Assembly: GCF_021021475.1 (NCBI RefSeq)
Contig: NZ_JAINWL010000002.1
Coordinates: forward strand, 434,001-498,000
Origin: Citromicrobium bathyomarinum
GTDB taxonomy: Bacteria; Pseudomonadota; Alphaproteobacteria; Sphingomonadales; Sphingomonadaceae
Reading direction: 5' to 3'
Length of the DNA: 64,000 nucleotides
Position 1 is the first letter of the stretch. Each line of letters begins with the position of its first letter. Shown here one piece after another: positions 35,736 through 45,119 of the stretch. Both the position numbers and the translations under genes were made by a program. The notes beneath the pieces were generated by a model. It did not search any database and was not told the DNA's origin. It worked only from the letters and a program-made list of their open reading frames with translations.

Positions 35736-38015
35736 GTGCATCGCAAGTTCTGGCTGAGCGAGAGATCGCGCCACGTGTACATCGCGATTGCAATCGCGCT
35801 GTTGGCGGGTGCGATTTCCCTTCTCAAGCCCTTGGACATCACTGCGTGGGCGATCCAGTCCAAGCTCGGCGACAGAGAGTCTAGCGGCACCATCGCGCTT
35901 GTCGAAGTGGGTGCATACACGGACCAGAATGCGGCCGAAGGAAATCGCCGCATAGCGTCGTTGGTCAGCAAGCTCCGCGATGCGGGCGCGCGCCGGATCT
36001 TCGTGAACATCCCTCTCCGGCGTAGCGACACGCCTTCAGCCGACCTACGCCTCAAGCGCGTTTTCGCCGAGAATCGCAATCATGTCTTTCTTGCGGACAA
36101 GGGCCCCCCGCGCAGGGAAGGGGGTGTCTTGGAGCGGCGTCCAGACGCTTCTTTTGCCGCAGGATCGCAAACTTTCGACAACCATATCGAACAGGACTTC
36201 CTGGGTTTCGTATGGAACATCAAAGCGCGGGGGCGCGACGGGCGCGAAAGCCTGGCCTTCGCGCTTCCTCCGGGCGGTGAGGCGCGGGGCCAGGTCTTCA
36301 TCGATGGAACGATCGATGCCTCGTCGATTCCCAGAATCGACGACGAAAACCTCGATGCTGCCATTGATAGCTTCGACATCCCCAACACCACGTTCGTGAT
36401 AGGCGTCACGCGGCTCGGTAACGAACTGCGGATTGCGAACGACGGCTACGTGGCGGATTCGGTTCCGCACATCCTCGCCGCGGAAACCCTACTCCGCGGT
36501 ACAGGACAACACATTCCGTTCTATGCCTTCCCGCTCGCGGTCGGATTTGCGCTGCTGCTCAGTGTGTGGCTCGCGCGAACCGCCAGGCTGAGGCGAATTC
36601 TTTATGCCGCCTGCGTCCTTGCCCTCCTCGGCGGAGTTGCTCTGACAGGCGTTGCAGGAATGCAGGCGAATTTCGGCGACACGTTCCTACTCTTGACGCT
36701 TTACGCGATTATGCGCGGATTCGTCTTGTACAAGCAGCGCCACCTCTACATCGACCCGATCAGCAAGCTGCCCAATTTCTCGGCATTGAGGCGCGATTTC
36801 TCGGCTAGCGAAGGGCAGGGCGATCTGGGTGTAGTGGTCGTCAAAATCCTCCGCCTGGACTCCATTTTTGCGCACCTCAGCGAGGGAGAAAAGCGCGCCT
36901 ATCTGAGGCAGATATCGGACCGCTTGTCGATCACGGGCAAGGATACGAAGATCTATTTCGACGGCGGGAAGTACTTCGCATTCATACTGGATGCGGCGAT
37001 CGACTATGAGTCCCACCTGTCGGGTCTGCGCGCAATCGTTTCGCAGCCCATCATTATCGCCAGCAAATCGATCGACGTCGCGGTCACGGTCGGGGCAGAT
37101 TTTTCTTCACGAGGGCTGCCCGCGCACAGAATGAGCTCGGCCATTGCGGCAGCGGATCACGCGCGCGAAGCATTCCAGCCCGTCTTCATCGTTTCGGACG
37201 CCTGCCATGACGACGATGAATGGGACCATTCGCTGACGGCGCGACTGGCCGAAGCGCTTGCCGAAGATCGCATTTCGATCAAGCTCCAGCCGCAAGTCGA
37301 CTTCAAGACCGGTAAATTCGTGGGCGCCGAAGTGCTGGCGAGATGGCAGGATGAAGCGGGCAACGAGATTTCGCCGGCGCGCTTCATCCCGCAGTTCGAG
37401 CGCATGGCACGGCTCGACGAGCTCACAAGTCGAATTCTCGACAAGGCAATGGCTGCCTTGCGTTCCTTGCAGGAGTCGGGATGCGCCCTTCCTCTTTCGG
37501 TTAACGTATCAGCCGTGCAGTTCGTGGACGAACGCATCGCCGAAATCGTTGAAAAGAGCCTCAGAGAGTACGACGTCGATCCCTCGCTCCTGAAGATCGA
37601 AGTGACCGAAACCGCCCGGATCGAGGATTTCGAAACCGCCTGCCAGATCGTCGAGCGTCTTCGCAAGCAAGGCATCACATTCTCGCTCGACGATTTTGGC
37701 GTAGGCAGCGCCAATCTGGAGGCGTTGCAACGGCTTCCGTTCGACGAGGTCAAGATAGACCAGCTCTTCATCCAGCAGCTCGCCGGATCATGCAAGACAC
37801 GCGCGATCGTCGAGGGCGTCCTTCACACTGCCTCGAAGGCGGGAATGACATCTGTCGCGGAAGGGATCGAGGATCTCGAGACGCACACCTGGTTATCCAG
37901 CCTGGGCTGCGATCGCGGCCAGGGCTACTTCATCGCCAAGCCGATGCTGGTGTCCCAGTTTACCAGTCTGATCGAGCTCAACCGGTATGTCACACCACGT
38001 CCGGATTATGGTTAA
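35736..38015 (+). CDS. CHASE2-GGDEF(degenerate)-EAL c-di-GMP phosphodiesterase
   Basis: Protein of 759 residues from GTG 35736. An N-terminal membrane segment, a periplasmic CHASE2-like sensor (about 45-260) and two or three membrane helices (about 265-335) lead to a degenerate GGDEF domain in which the signature is replaced by DGGKYFAF. The EAL domain (about 505-750) keeps the catalytic set: Glu of EVLAR near 532, the Asn of SVNVS, Glu of EVTET, the DDFG pair, Lys of KID, AEGIED and GQGYFIAKPM. It should hydrolyse c-di-GMP in response to an envelope signal. No ribosome binding site is strong. Confidence 0.9.
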   Translation: MHRKFWLSERSRHVYIAIAIALLAGAISLLKPLDITAWAIQSKLGDRESSGTIALVEVGAYTDQNAAEGNRRIASLVSKLRDAGARRIFVNIPLRRSDTPSADLRLKRVFAENRNHVFLADKGPPRREGGVLERRPDASFAAGSQTFDNHIEQDFLGFVWNIKARGRDGRESLAFALPPGGEARGQVFIDGTIDASSIPRIDDENLDAAIDSFDIPNTTFVIGVTRLGNELRIANDGYVADSVPHILAAETLLRGTGQHIPFYAFPLAVGFALLLSVWLARTARLRRILYAACVLALLGGVALTGVAGMQANFGDTFLLLTLYAIMRGFVLYKQRHLYIDPISKLPNFSALRRDFSASEGQGDLGVVVVKILRLDSIFAHLSEGEKRAYLRQISDRLSITGKDTKIYFDGGKYFAFILDAAIDYESHLSGLRAIVSQPIIIASKSIDVAVTVGADFSSRGLPAHRMSSAIAAADHAREAFQPVFIVSDACHDDDEWDHSLTARLAEALAEDRISIKLQPQVDFKTGKFVGAEVLARWQDEAGNEISPARFIPQFERMARLDELTSRILDKAMAALRSLQESGCALPLSVNVSAVQFVDERIAEIVEKSLREYDVDPSLLKIEVTETARIEDFETACQIVERLRKQGITFSLDDFGVGSANLEALQRLPFDEVKIDQLFIQQLAGSCKTRAIVEGVLHTASKAGMTSVAEGIEDLETHTWLSSLGCDRGQGYFIAKPMLVSQFTSLIELNRYVTPRPDYG

Positions 38016-38028
38016 GGGTTTACTAACA
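38012..38028 (+). promoter_or_regulatory. Candidate CtrA-like site
   Basis: TTAAGGGTTTACTAAC, just downstream of the EAL stop, matches TTAA-N7-TTAAC with one mismatch (CTAAC), and a TAATAT -10-like element follows at 38037-38042. It could drive the short Trp-rich peptide transcript. One site alone is weak evidence. Confidence 0.3.
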
Positions 38029-38082
38029 ATCTTGGTTAATATAGGTAAACGTCCTCTATCCTTAGAACCAAGGGGACGAATT

Positions 38083-38118
38083 ATGTGGGATATCTGGGAA
38101 TGGATCTTCGGTCGCTAA
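38083..38118 (+). CDS. 11-residue Trp-rich peptide (leader-type mini-ORF)
   Basis: Encodes MWDIWEWIFGR followed by TAA, with three Trp in eleven residues. AAGGGGA lies six bases before the ATG, an excellent ribosome binding site. A small hairpin (TCGC-TAA-GCGA) covers the stop codon, and an intrinsic terminator lies 22 bases further on. The layout is that of a Trp attenuator leader, yet no tryptophan gene follows: the next gene is tRNA-Leu on the other strand. It could act as a stand-alone peptide or small RNA. Confidence 0.55.
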   Translation: MWDIWEWIFGR

Positions 38119-38140
38119 GCGATCGTCAGTTCAATCAACG

Positions 38141-38167
38141 AAAGGCCCCGTTTTCGGGGCCTTTTTT
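38141..38167 (+). terminator. Intrinsic terminator after the Trp-rich mini-ORF
   Basis: AAAGGCCCCG (38141-38150), a TTTT loop, and CGGGGCCTTT (38155-38164) continuing into a run of six T. It is a perfect 10-bp stem counting the A-T pairs, and ends the short transcript and probably the EAL gene. Confidence 0.93.
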
Positions 38168-38447
38168 GTTGGTTGAACAAGGCTGAGCGGACCGCTTGGC
38201 GGCATGTCCGGCAAGGCAATGTCACCTCCGCCAGCGGCTGGATGCCGCGCGAGACGAATCGGGTTTCAGGGGCTTTTCGGACAGCAAAATGCGCTGCCGG
38301 GATTGGCGGGTCTTCGGCGAGGAAGAGGGAGAGCTAGGAATTCTTGGCCTTCAGTCGTCCATTCATTCGCCGCGAGCCCGCGCAAGCACGCGCTTTGGGT
38401 GGTCCGGCAGGGCCGGTATCGTTTGTCCGGATCCCTTAAGGAGATTT
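38168..38447. other. Intergenic region between the terminator and tRNA-Leu
   Basis: About 280 bases with no supported gene. Short open frames here cover parts of the tRNA or lack ribosome binding sites. It would contain the 3' processing region of the minus-strand tRNA. Confidence 0.4.
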
Positions 38448-38534
38448 TGGTGCGGTCGAGAAGACTCGAACTTCCACGGCCTTGCGGCCACAACGACCTC
38501 AACGTTGCGCGTCTACCAGTTCCGCCACGACCGC
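38448..38534 (-). tRNA. tRNA-Leu (anticodon GAG)
   Basis: 87 nt including an encoded CCA. Acceptor stem GCGGTCG/CGACCGC, D arm with the class II GGCGGAACTGGTAGACGCGC pattern, anticodon stem CAACG/CGTTG with loop TTGAGGT (GAG), a long variable arm (TGGCCGCAAGGCCG) and a T arm with GTTCGAGTC. It reads CUC and CUU leucine codons. Confidence 0.96.
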
Positions 38535-38692
38535 ACACAAGCCCGTAAGTTTCGGGCTGCATCCGGGGCCAGCCAGTCAGGCTCTGCCCCGTGAGGAAGC
38601 GGCCCACTAGCAGGGGGCGCGGCACCCCGCAAGCGGGTTTGCGGAACAATCTTGCAAGAACCTCCACACGCGCCTGCTGTGTGGCTTTTGCG

Positions 38693-39409
38693 TCAGGACG
38701 GGCTCCAGCCGATCTCCGCAAAACGCGCCGATTTGGGCAGGTCGGTGATCGCCTCGTTGATGCTGAGCGTCTCGCCCGGCTGCAGGCGACCCTGACGGGG
38801 GAGGATTTCCCAGTTGTAGACCTTGCGATTGCGCGAATCGTACAGGACGATCAGCACCGGCGGCACCGTCTTGGTCTCGCGCCCGACATTCTTGATCTCG
38901 CCCGCGACGCCGAAATATTCGCTGCCGTCGGGCAGAGTACGCCGATCCTGCTTGCTGGCCGGGAATTCGAGCACCAGGTCGGGCTCTTCCATCGCGAAAG
39001 TCGGCCGGCTCACCGGCACCCAGTCGGGCAGGCCCGCATAGCTTACCGCCGCGATCGCACCGACCGAGATGACCGCGAACAGGCTTGCCGCCATGCCCCA
39101 CATCTTGAGCGGATTGCGCCGCGGGCGGAACGGCGGCTCGGCCGAGAACTGGGAGCGGTCCTCGCTCGCCCGTTCGCGCGGCTCGGCAGCGGCGATCGGA
39201 GGAACGTCGTGCCAGGGCTGGCGCGCGGTCGGCTCGTCCTCGACGCTGGTCGCGGTGCCATCGCGCTCAAGCTCTTCGAGGTCGAGTTCGCTGCCCGACT
39301 GGAACCAGCTATGGCGGCACCGGGCGCAGCGTACCGTGCGTCCTTCGGGGCCGATCGCGCTATCGGGTACGGCATAGCGTGTATCGCAGGCAGGGCAGGC
39401 GAGTATCAT
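38693..39409 (-). CDS. Zinc-ribbon membrane protein (MJ0042/DUF3426)
   Basis: Protein of 238 residues starting MILACPACDTRYAVPDSAIG. It has an N-terminal zinc ribbon (CxxC at residues 5-8 and a second CxxC in VRCARCRHSW), an acidic linker, one membrane segment (about 105-128) and a C-terminal DUF3426 beta domain with a GEIKNVGRETKTVPPVL pattern. The gene is commonly next to ftsE in sphingomonads and diverges from it here. The function is unknown; position suggests the cell envelope or division. Two small hairpins (38622-38638 and 38665-38686) follow the stop. Confidence 0.85.
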   Translation of the reverse strand: MILACPACDTRYAVPDSAIGPEGRTVRCARCRHSWFQSGSELDLEELERDGTATSVEDEPTARQPWHDVPPIAAAEPRERASEDRSQFSAEPPFRPRRNPLKMWGMAASLFAVISVGAIAAVSYAGLPDWVPVSRPTFAMEEPDLVLEFPASKQDRRTLPDGSEYFGVAGEIKNVGRETKTVPPVLIVLYDSRNRKVYNWEILPRQGRLQPGETLSINEAITDLPKSARFAEIGWSPS

Positions 39410-39560
39410 AGTGTCTTTTGCATTACGCCCGGCAAGCGGCGACAGGCAAGCTTCCCGTCGGTGGACGGGCCGGTTTTGCGCCTTTTGTCCACACACAATG
39501 CCCCCTATATCCCCTGCTTGGTTAACGATGGGACGGGTCGACAGGTGATGAGGCAGCACG

Positions 39561-40295
39561 ATGTCGGGGGGTGACGGCGAAGTCGCGTTCTTCGACAATG
39601 TCGGCCTGCGTTACGGGACCGGCAAGGAAATCCTGACCGACGTCAGCTTCTCGCTGTGGCCGGGCAGCTTCTATTTCCTGACCGGCGCAAGCGGGGCGGG
39701 CAAGACGAGCCTGCTCAAGCTGCTGTACCTTGCCCAGCGCCCGTCGCGCGGGATCATCCGCATGTTCGGCAGCGACGTCATCACCCTGCCGCGATCCCGC
39801 CTGCCTGGCTTCAGGCGGCGGCTGGGCGTGGTTTTCCAGGACTTCAGGCTGGTCGACCATCTCTCCGCGTTCGACAATGTCGCGCTGCCGCTGCGCATTG
39901 CGGGGGTGGACGAGAGCGAGCTGGTGCAGCCGGTATCCGACATGCTCGAATGGGTCGGTCTGGCGCATCGGGCCGAGGCGCGGCCCGAGACATTGTCCGG
40001 CGGGGAGAAGCAGCGGGTGGCCATCGCGCGTGCGGTGATCGGCCGGCCCGACATGCTGCTGGCGGACGAGCCGACCGGTAACGTCGATCCCGACATGGCA
40101 TTGAAGCTGATGCGCCTGTTCGAATCGCTCAACCGGCTGGGCACGACGGTGATCGTCGCGACCCACGATGTGCACCTGCTGCAGAACGTGCGCAGTTCGA
40201 TGATCATGCGGCTGGACAAGGGACGCTTGGCGGACCCGACCGGCGCGCTGCGCTATCCCCCGCGCAGCCCCGCGGGCGGGAAAACGCCGCGATGA
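39561..40295 (+). CDS. ftsE: Cell division ATP-binding protein FtsE
   Basis: ABC ATPase of 244 residues with Walker A GASGAGKTS, Q-loop VFQDFRLVD, signature LSGGEKQRVAIARA, Walker B MLLADEPTGN and switch ATHD. FtsE with FtsX controls septal peptidoglycan hydrolysis. The stop overlaps the ftsX start. The C-terminus has about 20 extra residues rich in Pro and Arg. Confidence 0.95.
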   Translation: MSGGDGEVAFFDNVGLRYGTGKEILTDVSFSLWPGSFYFLTGASGAGKTSLLKLLYLAQRPSRGIIRMFGSDVITLPRSRLPGFRRRLGVVFQDFRLVDHLSAFDNVALPLRIAGVDESELVQPVSDMLEWVGLAHRAEARPETLSGGEKQRVAIARAVIGRPDMLLADEPTGNVDPDMALKLMRLFESLNRLGTTVIVATHDVHLLQNVRSSMIMRLDKGRLADPTGALRYPPRSPAGGKTPR

Positions 40296-41221
40296 GCCAG
40301 CCGCCGCTCAGCGATGCGGCGCGCGCAGGCCATTCGCCCTTCGCAGGCGAAAAGGCGCGCGCGCTGATTCCGCAGGCGCGGCTGGCCGGGCCGATGCCGT
40401 GGGTGCTGGCGATCATGGTCGCACTGACCGTGCTGGCGGCGGGCGCGGGGCTGTCGCTCGGCAATCTGGCGGGAGATGCGCGCTCGGAATTGTCGGGCGG
40501 GGTGACCGTGCAGATCCTCGACGCCGATCCGCGCAGCCGGGCCGAGCAGGCGCAGGCTGCGCAGGCCGTGCTGCAGGGCATGGATATGGTCGCGCAAAGC
40601 CGGATCGTGCCGCAGGAAGAGCTCGACCGCCTGATCGAGCCGTGGCTGGGCAATGCGGGCGATGCAGAGACCGTGCCGGTGCCCGCGCTGATCGACGTGC
40701 GGCTGGGCGGCAAGGCGACCCCGCAGGCGATCGAGGCGCTGGCAGACGCGCTCGCCGGGACCGCGCCCGATGCGCGGATCGATGCGCAGTCATCCTGGCT
40801 GCAGCCGGTGTTCAGTGCGCTCAGGTCGCTCCAATATCTCGCGCTCGCGCTGGTCCTGCTGCTGGCGGTGACCAGTGCGGCGGCGGTGTTCCTCGCGGCC
40901 AGAAGCGCGCTGGGCAACAACCGTGCGACGATCGAGATCGTCCACCTGCTGGGCGGGACCGACGGGCAGATCGCACAGCTGTTCCAGCGGGCGGTGCTGG
41001 TCGATTCGATCCTCGGCGGGGCGGCCGGGCTGGTCCTTGGGCTCGCCGCGGTGCTCGCCCTCGGCTACCAGTTCGCGGCGCTCGATAGCGGGATGATCGC
41101 GAGCGCGGGGCTTGACTGGGTCGACTGGATCGTGATCGCGCTGATCCCGGTTTTCGGGGTGTTGCTGGCGGTCGCGACTGCCCGCTTCACCGTCCTCGCG
41201 GCAGTAAGGAAGATGTTGTGA
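40292..41221 (+). CDS. ftsX: Cell division membrane protein FtsX
   Basis: FtsX-family permease of 309 residues. One membrane helix near residues 34-54 is followed by a periplasmic domain (about 55-170), then three helices (about 175-200, 225-255, 270-305), with the LLGGTDGQIAQLFQRA loop typical of FtsX. The start overlaps ftsE and the stop overlaps the YdcF-like gene. Confidence 0.93.
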   Translation: MSQPPLSDAARAGHSPFAGEKARALIPQARLAGPMPWVLAIMVALTVLAAGAGLSLGNLAGDARSELSGGVTVQILDADPRSRAEQAQAAQAVLQGMDMVAQSRIVPQEELDRLIEPWLGNAGDAETVPVPALIDVRLGGKATPQAIEALADALAGTAPDARIDAQSSWLQPVFSALRSLQYLALALVLLLAVTSAAAVFLAARSALGNNRATIEIVHLLGGTDGQIAQLFQRAVLVDSILGGAAGLVLGLAAVLALGYQFAALDSGMIASAGLDWVDWIVIALIPVFGVLLAVATARFTVLAAVRKML

Positions 41222-41748
41222 TCTGGCGTGTCGGCCTTGCCATCGTGCTCGTCTGGGTGCTCGGCTTCATCTGGTTTGCCGGCTGGCTGCCGGGCCCTGC
41301 GCCGATGGAGCGGACCGATGCGGTGATCGTGCCCACCGGCTATGCCGGGCGGATCGAGCGCGGGCTGGAGGTTGTCCAGACCGACAGCGCCGACACCCTG
41401 CTGGTCACCGGCGTCGATCCCGAGGTCAAACCGGGCGAGTTCGCCGCGCAGTTCAAGGTGCCCGAAGATGTGATGGAGTGCTGCGTCACGCTGGGCTTCG
41501 CGGCGACCGATACGCGCGGCAATGCGCAGGAAACGCGCGAATGGGTGGAGGCGCATGGGATCAAGAGCCTGCGTCTGGTCACCAGCGATTGGCACATGCG
41601 CCGTGCGGCGACCGAACTGCGCCGCCAGCTGCCCGGCGATGTGAAGCTGATCAAGGATGCCGTGCGCAGCGAGCCGAGCCTGTGGCTGCTGCTGATCGAA
41701 TATCACAAGTGGCTGGTCAGCCGCACGGTCGGGCCGCTGTTCTCCTGA
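41218..41748 (+). CDS. YdcF/SanA-family envelope protein (DUF218)
   Basis: A 176-residue protein from GTG 41218 that overlaps the ftsX stop. An N-terminal membrane anchor (about 3-24) precedes a DUF218 domain with DAVIVPTGYAGRIERGLEV, TLLVTGVD, DTRGNAQETREW and LVTSDWHMRRA. Members are implicated in envelope barrier function, but the reaction is unknown. It is in the ftsE-ftsX-plsC operon. Confidence 0.85.
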   Translation: MIWRVGLAIVLVWVLGFIWFAGWLPGPAPMERTDAVIVPTGYAGRIERGLEVVQTDSADTLLVTGVDPEVKPGEFAAQFKVPEDVMECCVTLGFAATDTRGNAQETREWVEAHGIKSLRLVTSDWHMRRAATELRRQLPGDVKLIKDAVRSEPSLWLLLIEYHKWLVSRTVGPLFS

Positions 41749-41749
41749 T

Positions 41750-42421
41750 ATGAACATGATCCGCAGCCTCCTGTTCTATGCTGTTTTCTACGTCGGCACG
41801 CTGGTGTTGCTGGTGCTGGTGCCCTTCCAGGGGCGGCATGGGATGCGCCGGGTTGCAGGCGCGTGGAGCGGGCTGCATCGCTGGGCGCTGCGCCATATCC
41901 TGCGCATCCGCGTGATCTGCGAGGGCGCGCCGATCGATCGCCCCGCACTCTACGCCATGCGGCACGAGAGCTTTTTCGAAGCGATCGACTCCGCGAAGCT
42001 GTTCGATGCGCCGGTGGTGTTCGCGAAGCAGGAGCTGCTCGAAATTCCCGTCTGGGGCGGGGCCGCGACCAAGTACGGCATCATTCCGGTCGCCCGCGCG
42101 GACGGGGCCAAGGCACTGCGCGATCTGATGCGCGCCGCGAAAGAGGCCAAGGCGGAAGGCCGCCCGTTCCTGATCTTTCCCGAAGGCACCCGCACCCCGC
42201 ATGGGGAAGAGGGCGATATCGTCTCCGGTTTTGCGGGGCTCTACAAGCTGCTCGACCTGCCGGTGGTGCCGGTCGCGGTGAACAGCGGGCCGCTCTATCG
42301 CAGCTTCGTCAAGCGCCCGGGCCAGATCACCTATCGCTTCGGCGCAGCCATCGAACCCGGCCTGCCGCGTGAGGAGGTTGAGCGCCTGGTGCGCGAGGCG
42401 ATCAACGCGCTCAACCGGTAA
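41750..42421 (+). CDS. plsC: 1-acyl-sn-glycerol-3-phosphate acyltransferase
   Basis: PlsC of 223 residues, converting lysophosphatidate to phosphatidate. It has an N-terminal membrane segment, the acyltransferase motif [10 protein letters not shown] with Glu in place of the usual Asp (an HX4E variant), and [12 protein letters not shown] as the glycerophosphate-binding motif. It follows the YdcF-like gene immediately and overlaps the end of the convergent hisC by 11 bases. Confidence 0.9.
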   Translation: MNMIRSLLFYAVFYVGTLVLLVLVPFQGRHGMRRVAGAWSGLHRWALRHILRIRVICEGAPIDRPALYAMRHESFFEAIDSAKLFDAPVVFAKQELLEIPVWGGAATKYGIIPVARADGAKALRDLMRAAKEAKAEGRPFLIFPEGTRTPHGEEGDIVSGFAGLYKLLDLPVVPVAVNSGPLYRSFVKRPGQITYRFGAAIEPGLPREEVERLVREAINALNR

Positions 42422-43508
42422 TGGCACTCTCGATCGCGTCGCCGACCGCCGCCATATCCTCGGCGCTGCCGATGGTGATGCGCAAGGCTTCGCCCAGGCC
42501 CTGGCCGGGCAGATGCCGCACCGCGTAGCCTGCATCGGCAATGGCATCGCGTACGCGCTCCGCCGTCGGCTGGTCGCCAAAGCGGACCAGCACGAAATTC
42601 GCCTCGCTCGGCACCACGGAAACGCCGCGATTGCCCAGACCCTCCAGCCGCGCGACGAAATCCGCGCGCACCCGCGCATTCGCCTCGCGCGATCGGCGCA
42701 CGAAATCCTGGTCTCCCAGCGCGGCCAGAGCCCCGGCCTGCGCGGCGCCGGTCACGTTGAACGGCCCGCGAATGCGGTTGAGCGCATCGACCAGATGCGG
42801 CGCGCCGGTCGCCCAGCCGACCCGTGCCGAGGCGAGGCCGTAGATCTTGGAGAAGGTCCGGGTAACCAGCACGTTCTCCGCCTCGCTCGCGAGAGCGAGC
42901 CCGGGCGCACCCTCGTCGTCCAAATATTCGGCATAGGCCTGGTCGAGCACCAGCAGCACGTCGCCCGGCAGGCCCGCGTGCAGCCGCATAATTTCCGAAT
43001 GGGGCAGCCAGGTGCCGGTCGGGTTGTTGGGGTTGGCGATAAACACGATCCGCGTCGCGGGCGTCACCGCCGCGAGCAGCGCGTCCACATCGGCCCCGAA
43101 ATCCTTCGCCTTCGCCTCCACCGGCACCGCGCCCACACGCCGGGCGGCGATCGGGTACACGGCAAACGAGAATTGCGGCATCAGCACTTCGTCGCCGACG
43201 CCTGCGAACGCCTGCGCGGCGAGGTTGAGCAGCTCGTCCGAGCCGGTTCCGCACACGATCCGCGCGGGGTCGATCCCGTGCAGTTCGCCCAGCGCACTGC
43301 GCAGCGCGATGCTGTCCGGATCGGGATAGCGCGCCGCCGCGCGGCTCTGCATCATCGCCGCCAGCGCCGCTTCGCTGCACCCCAGCGGGTTCTCGTTTGC
43401 GGAAAGCTTGGTCAGCGCGCGTCCGTCCGCCGCCTTGGCAACGCCCGGCACATAGGGCGCGATGTCGAGGATGTAGGGCTTGGGCGTGGGGATGGACGGG
43501 TTTGTCAT
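42411..43508 (-). CDS. hisC: Histidinol-phosphate aminotransferase
   Basis: PLP enzyme of 365 residues (fold type I) in histidine synthesis. It shows [39 protein letters not shown] and the PLP-lysine motif [16 protein letters not shown]. It diverges from metX with about 70 bases between the likely starts. Some HisC also act on aromatic amino acids. Confidence 0.94.
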   Translation of the reverse strand: MTNPSIPTPKPYILDIAPYVPGVAKAADGRALTKLSANENPLGCSEAALAAMMQSRAAARYPDPDSIALRSALGELHGIDPARIVCGTGSDELLNLAAQAFAGVGDEVLMPQFSFAVYPIAARRVGAVPVEAKAKDFGADVDALLAAVTPATRIVFIANPNNPTGTWLPHSEIMRLHAGLPGDVLLVLDQAYAEYLDDEGAPGLALASEAENVLVTRTFSKIYGLASARVGWATGAPHLVDALNRIRGPFNVTGAAQAGALAALGDQDFVRRSREANARVRADFVARLEGLGNRGVSVVPSEANFVLVRFGDQPTAERVRDAIADAGYAVRHLPGQGLGEALRITIGSAEDMAAVGDAIESAITG

Positions 43509-43578
43509 GGACCCAAGCGCTTACGCAAAATCTGCACTTTCACAAGCATGCGAAGTGGCGGTAAGGCGACCAGCGACA

Positions 43579-44700
43579 ATGCCAGCCTGTAATCCCGACC
43601 TGTGCCTGACGCTGCCCGATCCGCTGCCGCTGGATAGCGGCGCGACGCTCGCGCCCGTTACCATCGCCTACCAGCAATATGGCGAGCTTTCGCCGGAGCG
43701 CGACAATGTGGTGCTGATTTTCCACGCGCTGACCGGCGACCAGTACGTGGCGAGCCCGCATCCGGCGACCGGCAAGCCCGGCTGGTGGGACCGGATGGTC
43801 GGCCCCGGCAAGCCGATCGATACGGACCGTTTCTGTGTGATCTGTGCCAATGTGATCGGCGGATGCATGGGGTCGACCGGCCCGGCCAGTGTCGATCCCG
43901 AAGCTGGCGGCGAGGGCACGCCCTACGGCCAGCGCTTCCCGGTGGTGACCATCCACGACATGGTCCGCGCGATCGCGCGCCTGCTCGATGCGCTGGGGAT
44001 CGAGCGGCTCCATGCGGCGGTCGGCGGATCGATGGGCGGGATGCAGGCGCTCGCCTTTGTGTCCGATTTTCCCGGGCGGGCGAAACGCGTACTGGTGCTG
44101 GCCAGCGCCGCGCGCCAGTCCGCGCAGAACATCGCCTTCCATGAGGTCGGGCGGCAGGCGATCATGGCCGACGCCAACTGGAACGGCGGCGAGTACCACG
44201 GTGGCGCGCATCCCGACGCGGGCCTCGCGGTCGCGCGGATGGCGGCGCACATCACCTATCTTTCCGAAGCCGGGCTGACCGAGAAGTTCGGACGCCGGCT
44301 GCAACAGCGGCCCGATGGCAGCGACGGTGCCAAGTCCTTCGGGTTCGAGGCGGATTTCCAGGTGGAATCCTACCTGCGATACCAGGGCAGCGGGTTCACC
44401 CGCCGGTTCGACGCCAATTCCTACCTCTATATCACCCGCGCGATGGACTATTTCGATCTGGCGGAAACACATGGCGGGCGGCTGGCCGATGCCTTCGCGC
44501 AGGCCACTGCCCGGTTCTGCATCGTCAGTTTCGATACCGACTGGCTCTACCCGACCGAAGAAAGCCGCCACATCGTGCGTGCGTTGAACGCTGCGGGCGC
44601 GCCGGTCAGCTTCGTCGAGCTGTCATCGCCTTACGGCCATGACGGGTTCCTGCTCGATACGCCGGGGCTGGACGAGGTCGTGCAGGGGTTCGTGTCGTGA
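43579..44700 (+). CDS. metX: Homoserine O-acetyltransferase MetX
   Basis: Alpha/beta hydrolase of 373 residues with [13 protein letters not shown], the nucleophile elbow [10 protein letters not shown], the acidic residue in [13 protein letters not shown] and the His of [11 protein letters not shown]. It activates homoserine in methionine synthesis; some relatives use succinyl-CoA. I choose the ATG at 43579, where homology begins (TAAGG upstream). ATGs at 43480 and 43507 would overlap hisC. The stop overlaps the GNAT gene. Confidence 0.93.
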   Translation: MPACNPDLCLTLPDPLPLDSGATLAPVTIAYQQYGELSPERDNVVLIFHALTGDQYVASPHPATGKPGWWDRMVGPGKPIDTDRFCVICANVIGGCMGSTGPASVDPEAGGEGTPYGQRFPVVTIHDMVRAIARLLDALGIERLHAAVGGSMGGMQALAFVSDFPGRAKRVLVLASAARQSAQNIAFHEVGRQAIMADANWNGGEYHGGAHPDAGLAVARMAAHITYLSEAGLTEKFGRRLQQRPDGSDGAKSFGFEADFQVESYLRYQGSGFTRRFDANSYLYITRAMDYFDLAETHGGRLADAFAQATARFCIVSFDTDWLYPTEESRHIVRALNAAGAPVSFVELSSPYGHDGFLLDTPGLDEVVQGFVS

Positions 44701-45119
44701 CCGAAGTCCCTGAAGGCTATGACCTGCGCGAGGGGGCCGACGCCCGGTCCGCGCACGCTTTTCTGACGCAAAGCTACTGGTCGCCGGGCATCCCGCTCGA
44801 AACGGTCGAGCGGGCGCTTGCCAACAGCCTGTGCGTGTCGGCGCTGCATGGCGGCGTGCAGGTCGGCATGGCGCGGGTCATCACCGACCGGACGACCTTC
44901 GCCTATCTCGCGGATGTCTACGTGCTCGACGGGCATGGAGGCAAAGGGCTGGCCAAGGCGATGGTCGGCCATTTGCAGGAGCATCCCGAATTGCAGGGGC
45001 TGCGCCGCTGGATGCTGGCGACACGCGATGCGCACGGTTTGTACGAAAGTCTCGGCTGGCAGTCTCTTCCCGACCCGAGCCTTTTCATGCAGCGCCATTT
45101 TCCGGACATCTACGCATGA
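44697..45119 (+). CDS. GNAT-family N-acetyltransferase
   Basis: A 140-residue GNAT protein from GTG 44697. The acetyl-CoA loop is in [20 protein letters not shown], followed by [13 protein letters not shown]-type residues that close the fold. It overlaps metX upstream and metW downstream by 4 bases each. metX and metW are usually adjacent, so this gene is an insertion in the pair. The substrate is unknown. Confidence 0.87.
   Translation: MTEVPEGYDLREGADARSAHAFLTQSYWSPGIPLETVERALANSLCVSALHGGVQVGMARVITDRTTFAYLADVYVLDGHGGKGLAKAMVGHLQEHPELQGLRRWMLATRDAHGLYESLGWQSLPDPSLFMQRHFPDIYA

Noticed and set aside
43509-43578. SAM-II riboswitch before metX
   Set aside because: The gap is only about 70 bases and I could not trace the pseudoknot elements of SAM-II or a related SAM aptamer.
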